A stretch of 64,000 bases of DNA from Mariniphaga sp. (lineage in GTDB: Bacteria; Bacteroidota; Bacteroidia; Bacteroidales; Prolixibacteraceae). The stretch is taken from assembly GCA_024636975.1 (NCBI GenBank), contig JAGXGA010000023.1, forward strand, positions 1 through 64,000, given 5' to 3'. The notes beneath the pieces are model-generated. The model was given only the letters and a program-made list of their open reading frames with translations. It made no database searches and was not told where the DNA came from. The stretch's first letter is position 1. The number at the start of each line of letters is the position of its first letter. Shown here piece by piece: positions 1-9,556 of the stretch. Made by a program: the position numbers and the translations under genes.

Positions 1-126
1 ATAAAATCAGAAGTAGATGCATGGCAAAATCACAGGAATAATAAGAATGCCAAGATTAACTGGCAGTTTACAAATGACCAGGCACGGATAAAACTCAAAA
101 GGCTTTATCCGTCAATTTCGAATTAA
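1..126 (+). CDS. IS630-type transposase, C-terminal end only
   Basis: The reading frame is open from base 1 to a TAA at 124-126 and encodes the last 41 residues of a protein whose start lies outside the window. The tail is basic and contains INWQFTNDQARIKLKRLYP, which I recognise as the C-terminus of IS630-family transposases (the WQF(T)..DAR.KLK.LYP ending). These are DDE enzymes that move their own element. It is not possible to say from here whether the element is intact. The 44 bases that follow lead straight into the AraC gene. Confidence 0.7.
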   Translation: MKSEVDAWQNHRNNKNAKINWQFTNDQARIKLKRLYPSISN

Positions 127-170
127 CACAACACTAGTTAAGTTAAGTAAATTTGACGTGACAGTAAAAT

Positions 171-1181
171 ATGGATAAATTCTTATTAAAAGGCTCACAA
201 GCTTTGAAAGCTATAAATATTGATCTGATTTATCCGGGGGTTGAAATTAATATCGATTTCCTTCATATTGACGTTCAGAAACCATCTGAGTTCTACAGTT
301 TGCATGCACATCCTAATTTCGAGTTTCATTTTGTTGCAGAGGGTGAGGGTGAAGTTGGTTTTCTTGATACTTATGATATTGACATCAATGGTATTGTATC
401 GTTACCTGCAGTGGTAAAAAGTATATCTACTCCTTTAATAAGCGAATACCATCTAAGAGGAAGATATGAACGGGAAATGTCCAACAATATCAAAGTTTAT
501 CAATTAAATAAGGGTGATGCTTTTATGAATCCTCCCGGGCAATTCTGTTGGCAAAAATCATCTGAGCATAACCCAATTGTTGAATACGGAATGCGTTTTT
601 CGTTTTCGATTAGAAAAACAGAAACACCAGTAAATAAGCATTTTATTAAAGAATATAATATTTTACATCAGCTCTTGACCCAGAAAATTATCCAAGTCAC
701 CCGCAACAATGATGAAGTAAAATCCATTTTTGAATCTATTTTTAAAGAAGCCTATAATAGGCTACCTGGGTTTTTATCAAAAATTAAGAATGATTTTCTT
801 AACCTGATTATTTTGTATGCTCGTCAGGCGTGGGACAATAAAAAAATTGAATACTTTATACCGGAGGTAAATACTACCGAGAAACGATTGGAAATGATTG
901 ATGATTTTATTCAATCTAATCTTGGGAATTCAATAAAAATAGAGCAGTTGGCCAACTATGTAATTATGAGTGAGCGAAATTTAAGCAGGTTTGTAAAAAA
1001 GCATAAGGGAGTATCCGTTCATCAATATATTCTTCAGATGAAAATTAACAAGGCCGTGGGTTTATATGCAAATCCCGCTTATACCTTAACCGATGTAGCC
1101 TATATTACTGGTTTTTCGAGCCAATTTCATCTAAGTAAGGCAATAAAACAATACACGGGTAAGAATCCTTCCGAGTTGTAG
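171..1181 (+). CDS. AraC-family transcriptional regulator
   Basis: Cytoplasmic DNA-binding regulator of 336 residues. The C-terminal hundred residues (about 238-336) form the double helix-turn-helix of the AraC family: IEQLANYVIMSERNLSRFVK is the first HTH and the second runs through LTDVAYITGFSSQFHLSKAI followed by the usual closing TGKNPSE. The N-terminal part has a cupin-like sensor stretch with HAHPNFEFHFVAEGEGEV near residues 43-60. The ATG at 171 is the first in frame. It is followed after 237 bp by a sodium/solute symporter and a row of exported glycosidases, all on the same strand, so control of that block in response to a sugar is the likely job. The ligand is not deducible. Confidence 0.9.
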   Translation: MDKFLLKGSQALKAINIDLIYPGVEINIDFLHIDVQKPSEFYSLHAHPNFEFHFVAEGEGEVGFLDTYDIDINGIVSLPAVVKSISTPLISEYHLRGRYEREMSNNIKVYQLNKGDAFMNPPGQFCWQKSSEHNPIVEYGMRFSFSIRKTETPVNKHFIKEYNILHQLLTQKIIQVTRNNDEVKSIFESIFKEAYNRLPGFLSKIKNDFLNLIILYARQAWDNKKIEYFIPEVNTTEKRLEMIDDFIQSNLGNSIKIEQLANYVIMSERNLSRFVKKHKGVSVHQYILQMKINKAVGLYANPAYTLTDVAYITGFSSQFHLSKAIKQYTGKNPSEL

Positions 1182-1418
1182 CTCTGAATTTTAGATTATA
1201 AAATTTTTCAATACCAAAATTAATTATCTTACAATATCAGATAAAGAGAAAGGAAGTTTCAATTCCTAAAACAGCTTAAATAGTTTTTAAATATTAAAAT
1301 CTTATTTTTAAAAGTAGTTATTCGATTTTTTTAAGTTTTGACCTGAGAGTTAGTTATATCAGATGCAAGATATAGCTATCTAGGGGAAAGTTCAAAAAAA
1401 TAAATAATTTTTAAACAA

Positions 1419-3017
1419 ATGAACGATTACTTATTTGATGTAGTTGTGGTGCTGTTGTATTTTATCATAGTTTTGATTGCGGGGGTATTAGTTAGTAGAA
1501 AACACAACAAAGACAGCGCTAACGATTTTTTAACAGGAGGACACTCTTTAAATTGGATAAAAACAGGACTCACCCTTATTGCAATGTCCATTGATACTGG
1601 TATAATGGGTGTGGCTGGATTAGGATTTGTGTGGGGGCTTGCCATTCAGGTAAATGCGCTAAATTTATGGATTTCGGCCCCTTTGGCTGCAATGTTCTTA
1701 ATTCCTATATATTGGAGGTCAAAAATTATTACCACACCCGAATTGTTGGAAAAAAGATTCAGTGTTCATAGTCGCTCCTTGTTTTCAGGATTAATGGTAC
1801 TCTATAATATTATTGTACTTGGTACTTCAATTTATTTAGGTGGCTTAATTCTTCAAACCATATTCGGATGGAACTTACTTCTTTCATGTTTACTTATCAT
1901 TATAATCGTAGGAATTTATGTAATGATGGGGGGGATGAAAACAGTACTAACTATTAATATTTATCAGGCAATTTTTATTACCACGACATTAATAACTGTT
2001 GGAATTACTTGTATTTATAAAGTGGGTGGATTATCAGAAATACTGCATTCCAACGTTGAAAGTGCGACAGGAGCACCTTTGGCAAGCACTATGTTCCCAA
2101 TTGAATTAAGCTGGACATCAAAACTCTGGTATGCAATGCCCGCAGGTATCTTGTGGGGAGCGCTTGCAGGAACAGCTTGGATAGCCATTAACTTCGGAAT
2201 GGTGCAGCGTCTATTAGCAGCAAAAAATGAAAAGCATGCACAAAAAGCCATACTTTTTACAGGAGCTGGTCATGTATTTACATTCTTTTTTGCCTATGTT
2301 GTTGGGATAAGCATAAGAATACTCAAGCCTGAGTTAGCAAAAGCTGATGAATCTTACGTTTATGCTATTTTAAATTTTTTCCCGACAGGAGTAAGGGGCC
2401 TACTTATTGCCGGTTTGATTGCCTCATTAATTTCTACAATTGATGGCCTGTTAACTTCTTCCGGGACTTTAGTTACGCAAGATATATTTTTAAGATTTAT
2501 CAAGCCAGGTGCCAGAGATAGAAGCACAAAACGATTTGCCAGAATTGTACAGGCCTGTGTATTGGCAATCGCATTTTTTATAGTTCCAGTGGCTGCAAAG
2601 GAACAAACAGTTACACGATTGATTCAGGATTTAATTTCCATTCCTCTTGGAGTAATGGTTGCCTTATACCTTGTTGGGGTTTTCAGTACAAAAGCCACAC
2701 CCTGGGCAGCGTTTACTGGTGCATTAGCAGGAACTGTAACAGGTATTCTTATTTACTTTTTATTGCCTGATGTCAATTTTTTGAACCGGGGATTAATTGG
2801 ATTTACGACCGTAGTTGTGACTACTTTTACATTAAGCATCTTTGAAAAGCAACAACCCATTGAAAGCTTATCAAATCTTACGGTTTTTACCCTTAGCGAT
2901 ATTAAAGGTCCGTGGGTTGGGCAGGGAGCTTGGAAACATCTTTGGAAATGGATTGCTGCAATTATTTTAGGATGGGTTATTTTAACAATAATATGGGAAA
3001 TGATCGTTTCTTTGTAA
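1419..3017 (+). CDS. Sodium:solute symporter (SSS family), probable sugar importer
   Basis: Inner-membrane transporter of 532 residues, the usual SSS length, with about 13 hydrophobic segments spread over the whole chain. The N-terminus (YLFDVVVVLLYFIIVLIAG) and the ..DFLTGGHSLNWIKTGLTLIAMSID region around residues 36-58 match the first helices of SGLT-type symporters; ISTIDGLLTSSGTLVTQDIF near residue 340-358 is the conserved TM8 region that contributes to the sodium site. It sits between the AraC gene and a set of exported glycosidases and is the only importer in this block, so uptake of released sugar with Na+ is the natural role. Substrate is inferred from context only. Confidence 0.9.
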   Translation: MNDYLFDVVVVLLYFIIVLIAGVLVSRKHNKDSANDFLTGGHSLNWIKTGLTLIAMSIDTGIMGVAGLGFVWGLAIQVNALNLWISAPLAAMFLIPIYWRSKIITTPELLEKRFSVHSRSLFSGLMVLYNIIVLGTSIYLGGLILQTIFGWNLLLSCLLIIIIVGIYVMMGGMKTVLTINIYQAIFITTTLITVGITCIYKVGGLSEILHSNVESATGAPLASTMFPIELSWTSKLWYAMPAGILWGALAGTAWIAINFGMVQRLLAAKNEKHAQKAILFTGAGHVFTFFFAYVVGISIRILKPELAKADESYVYAILNFFPTGVRGLLIAGLIASLISTIDGLLTSSGTLVTQDIFLRFIKPGARDRSTKRFARIVQACVLAIAFFIVPVAAKEQTVTRLIQDLISIPLGVMVALYLVGVFSTKATPWAAFTGALAGTVTGILIYFLLPDVNFLNRGLIGFTTVVVTTFTLSIFEKQQPIESLSNLTVFTLSDIKGPWVGQGAWKHLWKWIAAIILGWVILTIIWEMIVSL

Positions 3018-3446
3018 AAAACAGGAACTTTCAAATATTTGGCTAGATTGTGTATGAGGAAAGGTAATTTGTTTTTGATATTTGCTGCAGAATCAAACGA
3101 ACATTTAAAAAACTTTGACATGCAAGTTTTATTGTTAGTGAGTTCTATCGGGTATCTTTAATCTGAATTAAATGGAATATTACAGAGATCATACACCGGT
3201 AAAGTGAAAGTTGGAATGAAGGATGCAACCACGATTACAACCAGTCATCCTTAGAATTTTTTTTGCCCATTAAAGAATTTTTCGGGTATGTACAAATATA
3301 TAATCCAGCACCAGTATATGTGTGGCGATGAAATTATTTTGTTGAACTCGATAGTAGAAGGTTGGGACGCTCAAAAGTTTAAATGTAGAGCAACCCTTTG
3401 GCGAGAATAAAAAAAAGATTTTCTAACTTAATAATTTATACTAATA
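3018..3446. other. Intergenic, no gene seen
   Basis: 429 AT-rich bases between the symporter and the first glycosidase. I see no plausible coding frame. The only structure noted is a possible hairpin followed by a T-run at 3219-3264 (listed separately). The promoter of the glycosidase at 3447 should lie in the last 100 bases, but no clear Bacteroidota -33/-7 motif stands out. Confidence 0.5.
3219..3264 (+). terminator. Possible terminator downstream of the symporter
   Basis: AAGGATG at 3219-3225 pairs perfectly with CATCCTT at 3246-3252 across a 20-base loop, and a run of eight T follows at about 3257-3264. The loop is long and the stop codon of the symporter is 200 bases upstream, so this is a weak call. 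Confidence 0.3.
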
Positions 3447-5204
3447 ATGCTTAAGCTAAAACTTTTTTTGTGGATTGCATTTTGTCTTTCTTTTGGATTA
3501 CAAGCTCAAACCAACCAATTTATATATGTTGATAATGGCCGTCTGTTTCACCCTGATGGAAAAGAGGTGGCCATGTGGGGAGTAAACCTGCAACCTTGCC
3601 TTTCGTGGGAGTACAATGCCCGTATGGTAAAAGCTGGAATACCTAAAGATGTCACCACCTGGAAAAAAATGACCGATGAAAGTCTGGATGAATTGGAATT
3701 GCTAGGATGTAAAGTTATCCGTTGTCATCTAACTCCTGCCGATTTTACTGATGATAAAGGAAATCTGGTGGAAACCATCTACCTTGAATTATTAGATTAT
3801 ATGATTACTCAAACTCAAAAGCGAGGGATGTATTCGTATATCTCTTTTATAAACCACATGGGGAGTGGTGAAGTACCGAATTCTTTTATGCATACGAAAA
3901 ATAATAAATCTGATTATAGGGCGGAATGGATGTTGGATGATGCTGTAATAGGATATTCAAAAAATTATATCACTCAGCTGTTAAACCGAACAAATCCCTA
4001 TTCGCAGCTTACCTATAAATCAGATCCTTCCATTGTCATATGGGAAATAATAAACGAACCAAGCTATTATGCATATGAAGATTTTAAAAATACACGCTTC
4101 ACTCAACCTTATGAAGGGTGGTTAAAGGAAAAGAATTTGATGGACAACAAAGAATCCTATTCTTTTTATCGAAAGAAATTGGTTCTGAATTACATCAACG
4201 ACATATATGAAACCATCCGATCAACCGGAGACAAACACCCTGTTACATGGAATTGCAATTGGAACCGCATGATAATGGGCCACAATGATGTATTTGAAGC
4301 AATTGCTGAATCAAAAGTGGAAGTAGTAGCATTTTGCAACTACCCAGGCCAAAATGTGATAAAGAATCCTTATCAAAAACATCCGGAAGATTTAACCCGC
4401 TATGATTTTACAGAATGGTATCAGAAGTTTTACGGCGATAAAAACTACTATGGTTGGGTACTCCGTAATGATTTTAAAAATAAAGCAAAGGTTGTTTACG
4501 AGTTTGAAACCTTTTATAACCAAAGCGCCTATCTATATCCTGCAATGGCAGATTTTATGCGGTCAATGGGCGTGCAAATAGCAGCCATGTGGCATTATAG
4601 TATGCCAGCTTATGCACACGAAGTAATGGGCTCTCATGTACTTAACCTAAAATGTACACCCCAAAAAGCAGCATCCTTTGCAGTGGCTGCAAAGTTATTC
4701 GAGAATACGCCGATTCTGAAACCTTATCACATTGAGTCTCCTTTAGAATTTCAAGCAGATAATTTTACCTATTCTTACGAAAATAACATGAGTTTGTACA
4801 GCGACAATGAGGTTTACTATTATTCTAATGGAGTGCATGATAAAATTTCTCTCAGGCCTTCAAAAAATGTAAAAGAAGTATTCGGGTACGGAACATCACC
4901 ACTGGTAAGTTACGATGGAACAGGAAATTATCATTTTTCTATTTCAGAAAAAGAAATTGAACTGCATATTCAACCTGATGTAATCCATCATACCGAACAA
5001 TGGCGGCAGACAAAAGAAAAAGATGATGTGGTAACTGAACTCTTTTATGATAAAGAACGTAAAATTCAGCTTTATCTTGATGGATGGCAAAATGGAAAAT
5101 TCACTGTTTATAAGGTCTTGGAAGGTAATGAGATATTAGTAGCTGAAGTTAAAGAGTTGGATTTAAAATTATCGTCAGGATACTATAAAATAATAAAAGA
5201 ATAA
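3447..5204 (+). CDS. Exported GH5-like (clan A) glycosidase
   Basis: 585 residues with a signal peptide ending LQAQ near residue 22, followed by a (beta/alpha)8 glycosidase of the GH5 type. The N-terminal strand reads GRLFHPDGKEVAMWGVNLQP. The acid/base glutamate is E204 in IINEPSYY at the end of strand 4. E352 or E354 in KVVYEFETF is the candidate nucleophile, and IAAMWHYSMP supplies the strand-8 aromatic. About 150 C-terminal residues form a beta-rich extension. It is the first enzyme of a same-strand glycosidase block. Retaining hydrolysis of a beta-linked glycan in the periplasm or on the surface is expected; the subfamily and substrate are not assignable by eye. Confidence 0.75.
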   Translation: MLKLKLFLWIAFCLSFGLQAQTNQFIYVDNGRLFHPDGKEVAMWGVNLQPCLSWEYNARMVKAGIPKDVTTWKKMTDESLDELELLGCKVIRCHLTPADFTDDKGNLVETIYLELLDYMITQTQKRGMYSYISFINHMGSGEVPNSFMHTKNNKSDYRAEWMLDDAVIGYSKNYITQLLNRTNPYSQLTYKSDPSIVIWEIINEPSYYAYEDFKNTRFTQPYEGWLKEKNLMDNKESYSFYRKKLVLNYINDIYETIRSTGDKHPVTWNCNWNRMIMGHNDVFEAIAESKVEVVAFCNYPGQNVIKNPYQKHPEDLTRYDFTEWYQKFYGDKNYYGWVLRNDFKNKAKVVYEFETFYNQSAYLYPAMADFMRSMGVQIAAMWHYSMPAYAHEVMGSHVLNLKCTPQKAASFAVAAKLFENTPILKPYHIESPLEFQADNFTYSYENNMSLYSDNEVYYYSNGVHDKISLRPSKNVKEVFGYGTSPLVSYDGTGNYHFSISEKEIELHIQPDVIHHTEQWRQTKEKDDVVTELFYDKERKIQLYLDGWQNGKFTVYKVLEGNEILVAEVKELDLKLSSGYYKIIKE

Positions 5205-5496
5205 TTTTTGGACAATATGTATTAAATGGATTTACCAATTTATATTGAGCACATCAGATGTTTAGAAAGATGCTGAAATAAGCTCAGCATGATGACAAAA
5301 TAAAAGTAAAGCTAAAATTTGTAAAAATGTCACCCTGCACTTATTACATTGTCTTAATTTTCAATTTTCAGGGATTTCATCGATTGGTGGTTTTGTAGGG
5401 AATTGGCAAGATTATATAAACAAGCACGAATAAATAATCAGTATATTGACCTTCTACAATTCTAATAAAAAATTGTCGAACTTAAAATTTACAATT

Positions 5497-8400
5497 ATGA
5501 AACTAAAATTTTTACTTTTTTTGATGTTGTTGGCAATTGTTCTGAATGCTCAAGAACCAAACCGGTCATTGATGATTTCGGAAGTTCGCTTGACTGGTTG
5601 GGATACAGATAAGTATGTTGAAATTACCAACATGGGTACTTCGGATGTAGATCTCAGTGAGTATAAATTTGGAAATATGAGACCATGGGCCTCACCTGTT
5701 TTGGATGTTTGGAATGATCCATGGGTACCTGAAGGAGATCGTAGTTTCATGCTTCCCGAAAAAGTTTTAAAACCGGGAGAATCATTTGTTATTACTGGAG
5801 CATGGGACTATGGACCTGCCATGTATAATAAGCGAGTTCCTAGTTGGGAAGGATATGAGCGAATGAAACAAGCTGAATTTATGGATTTAGCCGATTTTCT
5901 GATTCATGTTACTGAAACAGACCAGCCCTATCCGGGAGTTATAGACAGCGTTACCATGCATGAAACATATGGTGATATTTATCAATATGTTTTGCATACA
6001 AACATTGGAAGTGGTTGTTATTATCTTGAACATCATTTTGCTGAAGGCGATTCAGCAGTAGTTGATCAGGTAGGTGGAGTTTTCGATGATGAAGGACGAA
6101 ACTTATATCAGGGATATGATGTCGCTGGAGTTACCGGAGCTACAGGAAATTCAATTCTTGTTAGACGGTACACAATAAAAACCGGTAATCTCGATTTTGC
6201 CAATGCGCGTGGTGTTGGACTTGAAGATTCAGAATGGATTCCGATTCCTATTCTTCCGGGATATAACGCATGGCGAGATTTGTGGTGGACAGTTGGCAAT
6301 CATGGAGCTTTTGAACTAAATGAAAATACATTGGAATCCGATGTCGCAGAAATTGATTTTGCCAATAAACAAATTACTGTTCCTTGGGGAACCAGAAGGC
6401 TAGATGGTGTAATGCAGCATATGGTTAAAAAACCAGGTATTGCGTGGAATTATGAATTAAACGCCAATCGTGAAGATTCAGTTTATCGTGCAGCAAAAAC
6501 AGGCGATAAACTAACTATTTATGTTGCAGGAAATGAATTACAAACTGCAACTTTTGATATAGTTGTAGCTGAGCCTGATGAAAACGAAAATAATGTGGTT
6601 CCTGTTGCACATGTCAACATTGGATCGGTAAGAGAAGGTGGTCCAATTATAAGTAATGCACAAAATGGTATCCTGGGATGGCCGAGGGTTTCGCGATTTG
6701 ATCATGGTAATGACACTATTTCAGGCACTTGGCATGGCTTGCCAAATGCGTTAAGGACTGACTCTTTATTGAAGCATCTTGAAAAACCAGGCAATGCAAG
6801 TTGGGAGTTTGTGTGGGTAGATGGAATTGAAAGACCTGACCTAAAGGATGGTGATGTATTAAAAGTAACTGCCCAAAGCGGGATGGAAAAGGAATATTTC
6901 CTAAAAGTACAATCTTATGAACCAAGCCACAATGCCGATCTTGTCTCAATAACATGGCCTGATATACCGGATTTCTATAGAGGGATTTTTGGCTGGCTAG
7001 GTGATACTATTCCAAATTTCACATCAACAACATATAATTATACTGTCCAGGTGCCATTGGGAGAAGAGGGGATCCCTGGGCTAGTTCCTAAAACAAGTGA
7101 TTTAAATGCCCAGGTTGAAGTCCAACGTGCTAATTCCCTTACTGGTCTTAAGGAAGACAGAACAATTTCCTTTAAAGTCATTGCTGAAGATGACAGTGTT
7201 TCAAATACATATAATGTTGAGTTGGTTAAGGAAAAAGATCCAAATAATATCCAACCATATCATGCAGAGCCTTTTTTATCGGAACTGGTATTTTGGGAAG
7301 CATGGAACAATAATTTTGGTGAAATCTGTAACCCGGGTAATCAGCCACTTGATTTAAGTAATTATATGATTGCGATGGCTTTCAATACTGATCCTGCCGG
7401 AGTTATTCAGTCAAGAATGAACGTTGAAGACTGGTTGGATAGATATGACAAATATGTTCCCGGTTATAAATGGGTAAATGAAGCTGATTGGGCAGTTACA
7501 CCTGGTATGTTGGAACGTGATTTGACAGTAAACCCTATTATTCAGCCTGGTGATGTTTTCAGTTTGGGAGGTATTGAAGATTGGGGATATGCAAGCGGTG
7601 AAATCGGACTTGAGAACTGGCCTGTTCCAAAACAATTGGATGTGCAATTTTTAAATAAAAATGAACATGTGAATACATGGAATGAGCCAATTAACAGAGA
7701 TGGTAATCCTATACGAAAATGGAATAATGCCTGTTGGTACCTTTTTAAAATATTGAATGATTCAATTACATTAGGATTAAAACCAGCAAACGATCCAAAT
7801 GATTTTGAACTTATTGAAGCTTTTGGAATGGGAGATGGTTCTATCTGGGTCATAGGAGGAAAGCTTACCGATAAAGTTGAGAGTTATAGGAGGAAGCCGG
7901 AAATTTATAAAGGAAATCCAACTTTAGGCGAATCTTTTGGGACCAGTCCTGAAGACAGTGAATGGGAAGTTATAGGTACAAGTTACTATGCCGACCAGGG
8001 ATACGGCTGGCCATGGAGAGCACTTTATGTAGGGTATGATATTGGGCAGCACTACATGGTGGCGCCTGGACATTATTTATCTACAATATCATCTCCGGTT
8101 TATAAAGTAAGTGAAGGATATTCAATGGAAGAAGGAATTAGAGGAGTAACCACTGGCACAACTGTTGGAACTTTTCTTGAAAATATCATTAAGGCTCATG
8201 AAAACCAAACTCTTACATTGAAGTCAGTGGACACGGACCTGAATCCTGAGGATATAATTATCAACAATGATATTTTGATTGTACTGTCTGCTGATAGTAC
8301 CAATACTACTCAGTATTTTCTGGAAGTGACAGATGATGGTTTGAGTTCGGATGCTGTGCTTGTTTCTCAGGTTTATGATGTGGAAATTATTAGTCAACCA

Positions 8401-9459
8401 AAAAGTGTTGTTCAGGATGAGGAAAATTCAGGGACTGGAACTATAACAGGTTTTGAGTATGGAACACAGCTTAGTACAATAATCAGTAATATAACTGTCC
8501 CACAAGGAGCTTTGATGAGTATTATTGATGGTAATGGTGCTTATGTTCCGTTTCAGAAATTAAATTTCGATACTGTTTATGTGAATTTAACTGTAAATTC
8601 CGAAACTTATTTTGATGTATTGGCCGAGGACGGCAGTACACGAATAGTTTATCAGCTATTACCTGCTTCTACTGAAGATGATGCCTTCATCCTTTCTGAT
8701 GTTTATTCTATAACCCAGTCAGAGAATCTTGTTAATTTTGTTCCCCGCGGAACCAATTTTCAGACGTTTCTTTCAAACATTACTCCCTCCTATAATGCTG
8801 AAGTAAAAGTAGTTGACAAAATGGGAATTGAACGGACTGAAGGAAATTTATATGAAGACGATAAGATTGTTGTAACATCGCCAAATGGATTGGTGACCAG
8901 GGTTTATCATCTTGCAATGCTACGGACACAGTACATTCTCTCACCTGATTATCTTGCTTATGTTTTATCCGATGTCTATGCTGTCGACCAGGTTGAATAT
9001 TCTATTGATGGTCCTACGAATGAAACCACATTAGATGAATTTTATTCAAGTATAAGGCCTTCAATGGGGGCAACTGCTGTCCTTTTAGATGCTGATGGAA
9101 ACGAAAAAACATCTGGATTGCTTGATAGTAGTGATATGCTGAAAGTAACGTCTGCTGATGGGAAAATCCAGGTTGTCTATGGGCTTCATCTCACAGTTGT
9201 ATCATCTAACCTGTTAGGCGTAAACCAAATTCAGGTTTACCCTAATCCTACGAATAGCAAACTGAATATTAAAGGTGTGGAAAATGGTAACCGGATACTG
9301 GTATTCAACTCAACAGGAGCGGTTATACGTGATCTGAAAGTTCAGGGTACCACAGAAGTTCTTTCCATTCAAGACCAGCCTTCTGGTATTTATCTGGTTG
9401 TAATTCGTAACAAGCATAATGATAAAGTGTTAGGTCAATATAAAGTAGTTAAAAAGTAG
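5497..9459 (+). CDS. Large secreted protein with lamin-tail domains and T9SS sorting signal
   Basis: The start chosen is ATG 5497, giving MKLKFLLFLMLLAIVLNAQ as signal peptide; an in-frame ATG at 5446 would put 17 extra polar residues ahead of it. The mature protein of about 1300 residues has two lamin-tail-like domains: one near residues 28-140 (ISEVRLTGWDTDKYVEITN, GTSDVDLSEYKF) and one near 605-760 (FLSELVFWEAWNNNFGEICN, NQPLDLSNYMIA). Between and after these come repeated beta-rich modules that end in TYNVELVKE or similar phrases. The C-terminus (about 1240-1320) is a type A T9SS sorting domain, with VYPNPTNSKLNIKG and PSGIYLVVIRN. No catalytic motif is visible. A surface-anchored or released glycan-binding or scaffold role beside the glycosidases is inferred. 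Confidence 0.75.
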   Translation: MKLKFLLFLMLLAIVLNAQEPNRSLMISEVRLTGWDTDKYVEITNMGTSDVDLSEYKFGNMRPWASPVLDVWNDPWVPEGDRSFMLPEKVLKPGESFVITGAWDYGPAMYNKRVPSWEGYERMKQAEFMDLADFLIHVTETDQPYPGVIDSVTMHETYGDIYQYVLHTNIGSGCYYLEHHFAEGDSAVVDQVGGVFDDEGRNLYQGYDVAGVTGATGNSILVRRYTIKTGNLDFANARGVGLEDSEWIPIPILPGYNAWRDLWWTVGNHGAFELNENTLESDVAEIDFANKQITVPWGTRRLDGVMQHMVKKPGIAWNYELNANREDSVYRAAKTGDKLTIYVAGNELQTATFDIVVAEPDENENNVVPVAHVNIGSVREGGPIISNAQNGILGWPRVSRFDHGNDTISGTWHGLPNALRTDSLLKHLEKPGNASWEFVWVDGIERPDLKDGDVLKVTAQSGMEKEYFLKVQSYEPSHNADLVSITWPDIPDFYRGIFGWLGDTIPNFTSTTYNYTVQVPLGEEGIPGLVPKTSDLNAQVEVQRANSLTGLKEDRTISFKVIAEDDSVSNTYNVELVKEKDPNNIQPYHAEPFLSELVFWEAWNNNFGEICNPGNQPLDLSNYMIAMAFNTDPAGVIQSRMNVEDWLDRYDKYVPGYKWVNEADWAVTPGMLERDLTVNPIIQPGDVFSLGGIEDWGYASGEIGLENWPVPKQLDVQFLNKNEHVNTWNEPINRDGNPIRKWNNACWYLFKILNDSITLGLKPANDPNDFELIEAFGMGDGSIWVIGGKLTDKVESYRRKPEIYKGNPTLGESFGTSPEDSEWEVIGTSYYADQGYGWPWRALYVGYDIGQHYMVAPGHYLSTISSPVYKVSEGYSMEEGIRGVTTGTTVGTFLENIIKAHENQTLTLKSVDTDLNPEDIIINNDILIVLSADSTNTTQYFLEVTDDGLSSDAVLVSQVYDVEIISQPKSVVQDEENSGTGTITGFEYGTQLSTIISNITVPQGALMSIIDGNGAYVPFQKLNFDTVYVNLTVNSETYFDVLAEDGSTRIVYQLLPASTEDDAFILSDVYSITQSENLVNFVPRGTNFQTFLSNITPSYNAEVKVVDKMGIERTEGNLYEDDKIVVTSPNGLVTRVYHLAMLRTQYILSPDYLAYVLSDVYAVDQVEYSIDGPTNETTLDEFYSSIRPSMGATAVLLDADGNEKTSGLLDSSDMLKVTSADGKIQVVYGLHLTVVSSNLLGVNQIQVYPNPTNSKLNIKGVENGNRILVFNSTGAVIRDLKVQGTTEVLSIQDQPSGIYLVVIRNKHNDKVLGQYKVVKK

Positions 9460-9484
9460 TACTTAAGTTAATGTTTGATGAAAA

Positions 9485-9509
9485 GGGCTGTCAGTTGGCA
9501 GCTCTTTTT
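9485..9509 (+). terminator. Intrinsic terminator after the lamin-tail gene
   Basis: GGGCTGTC at 9485-9492 pairs with GGCAGCTC at 9497-9504 (eight pairs, two of them G-U) over a four-base loop, followed by five T. It begins 26 bases after the stop codon of the lamin-tail gene. Confidence 0.7.
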
Positions 9510-9556
9510 CTAAAATCATGCTGTTTTAGCCTTTGAAAAGATAAAATCTTTATAAA

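Noticed and set aside
2753-3121. 122-codon minus-strand open frame over the end of the symporter gene
   Set aside because: It lies antisense to an evident membrane-protein gene and its composition follows that gene's codons; a shadow frame.
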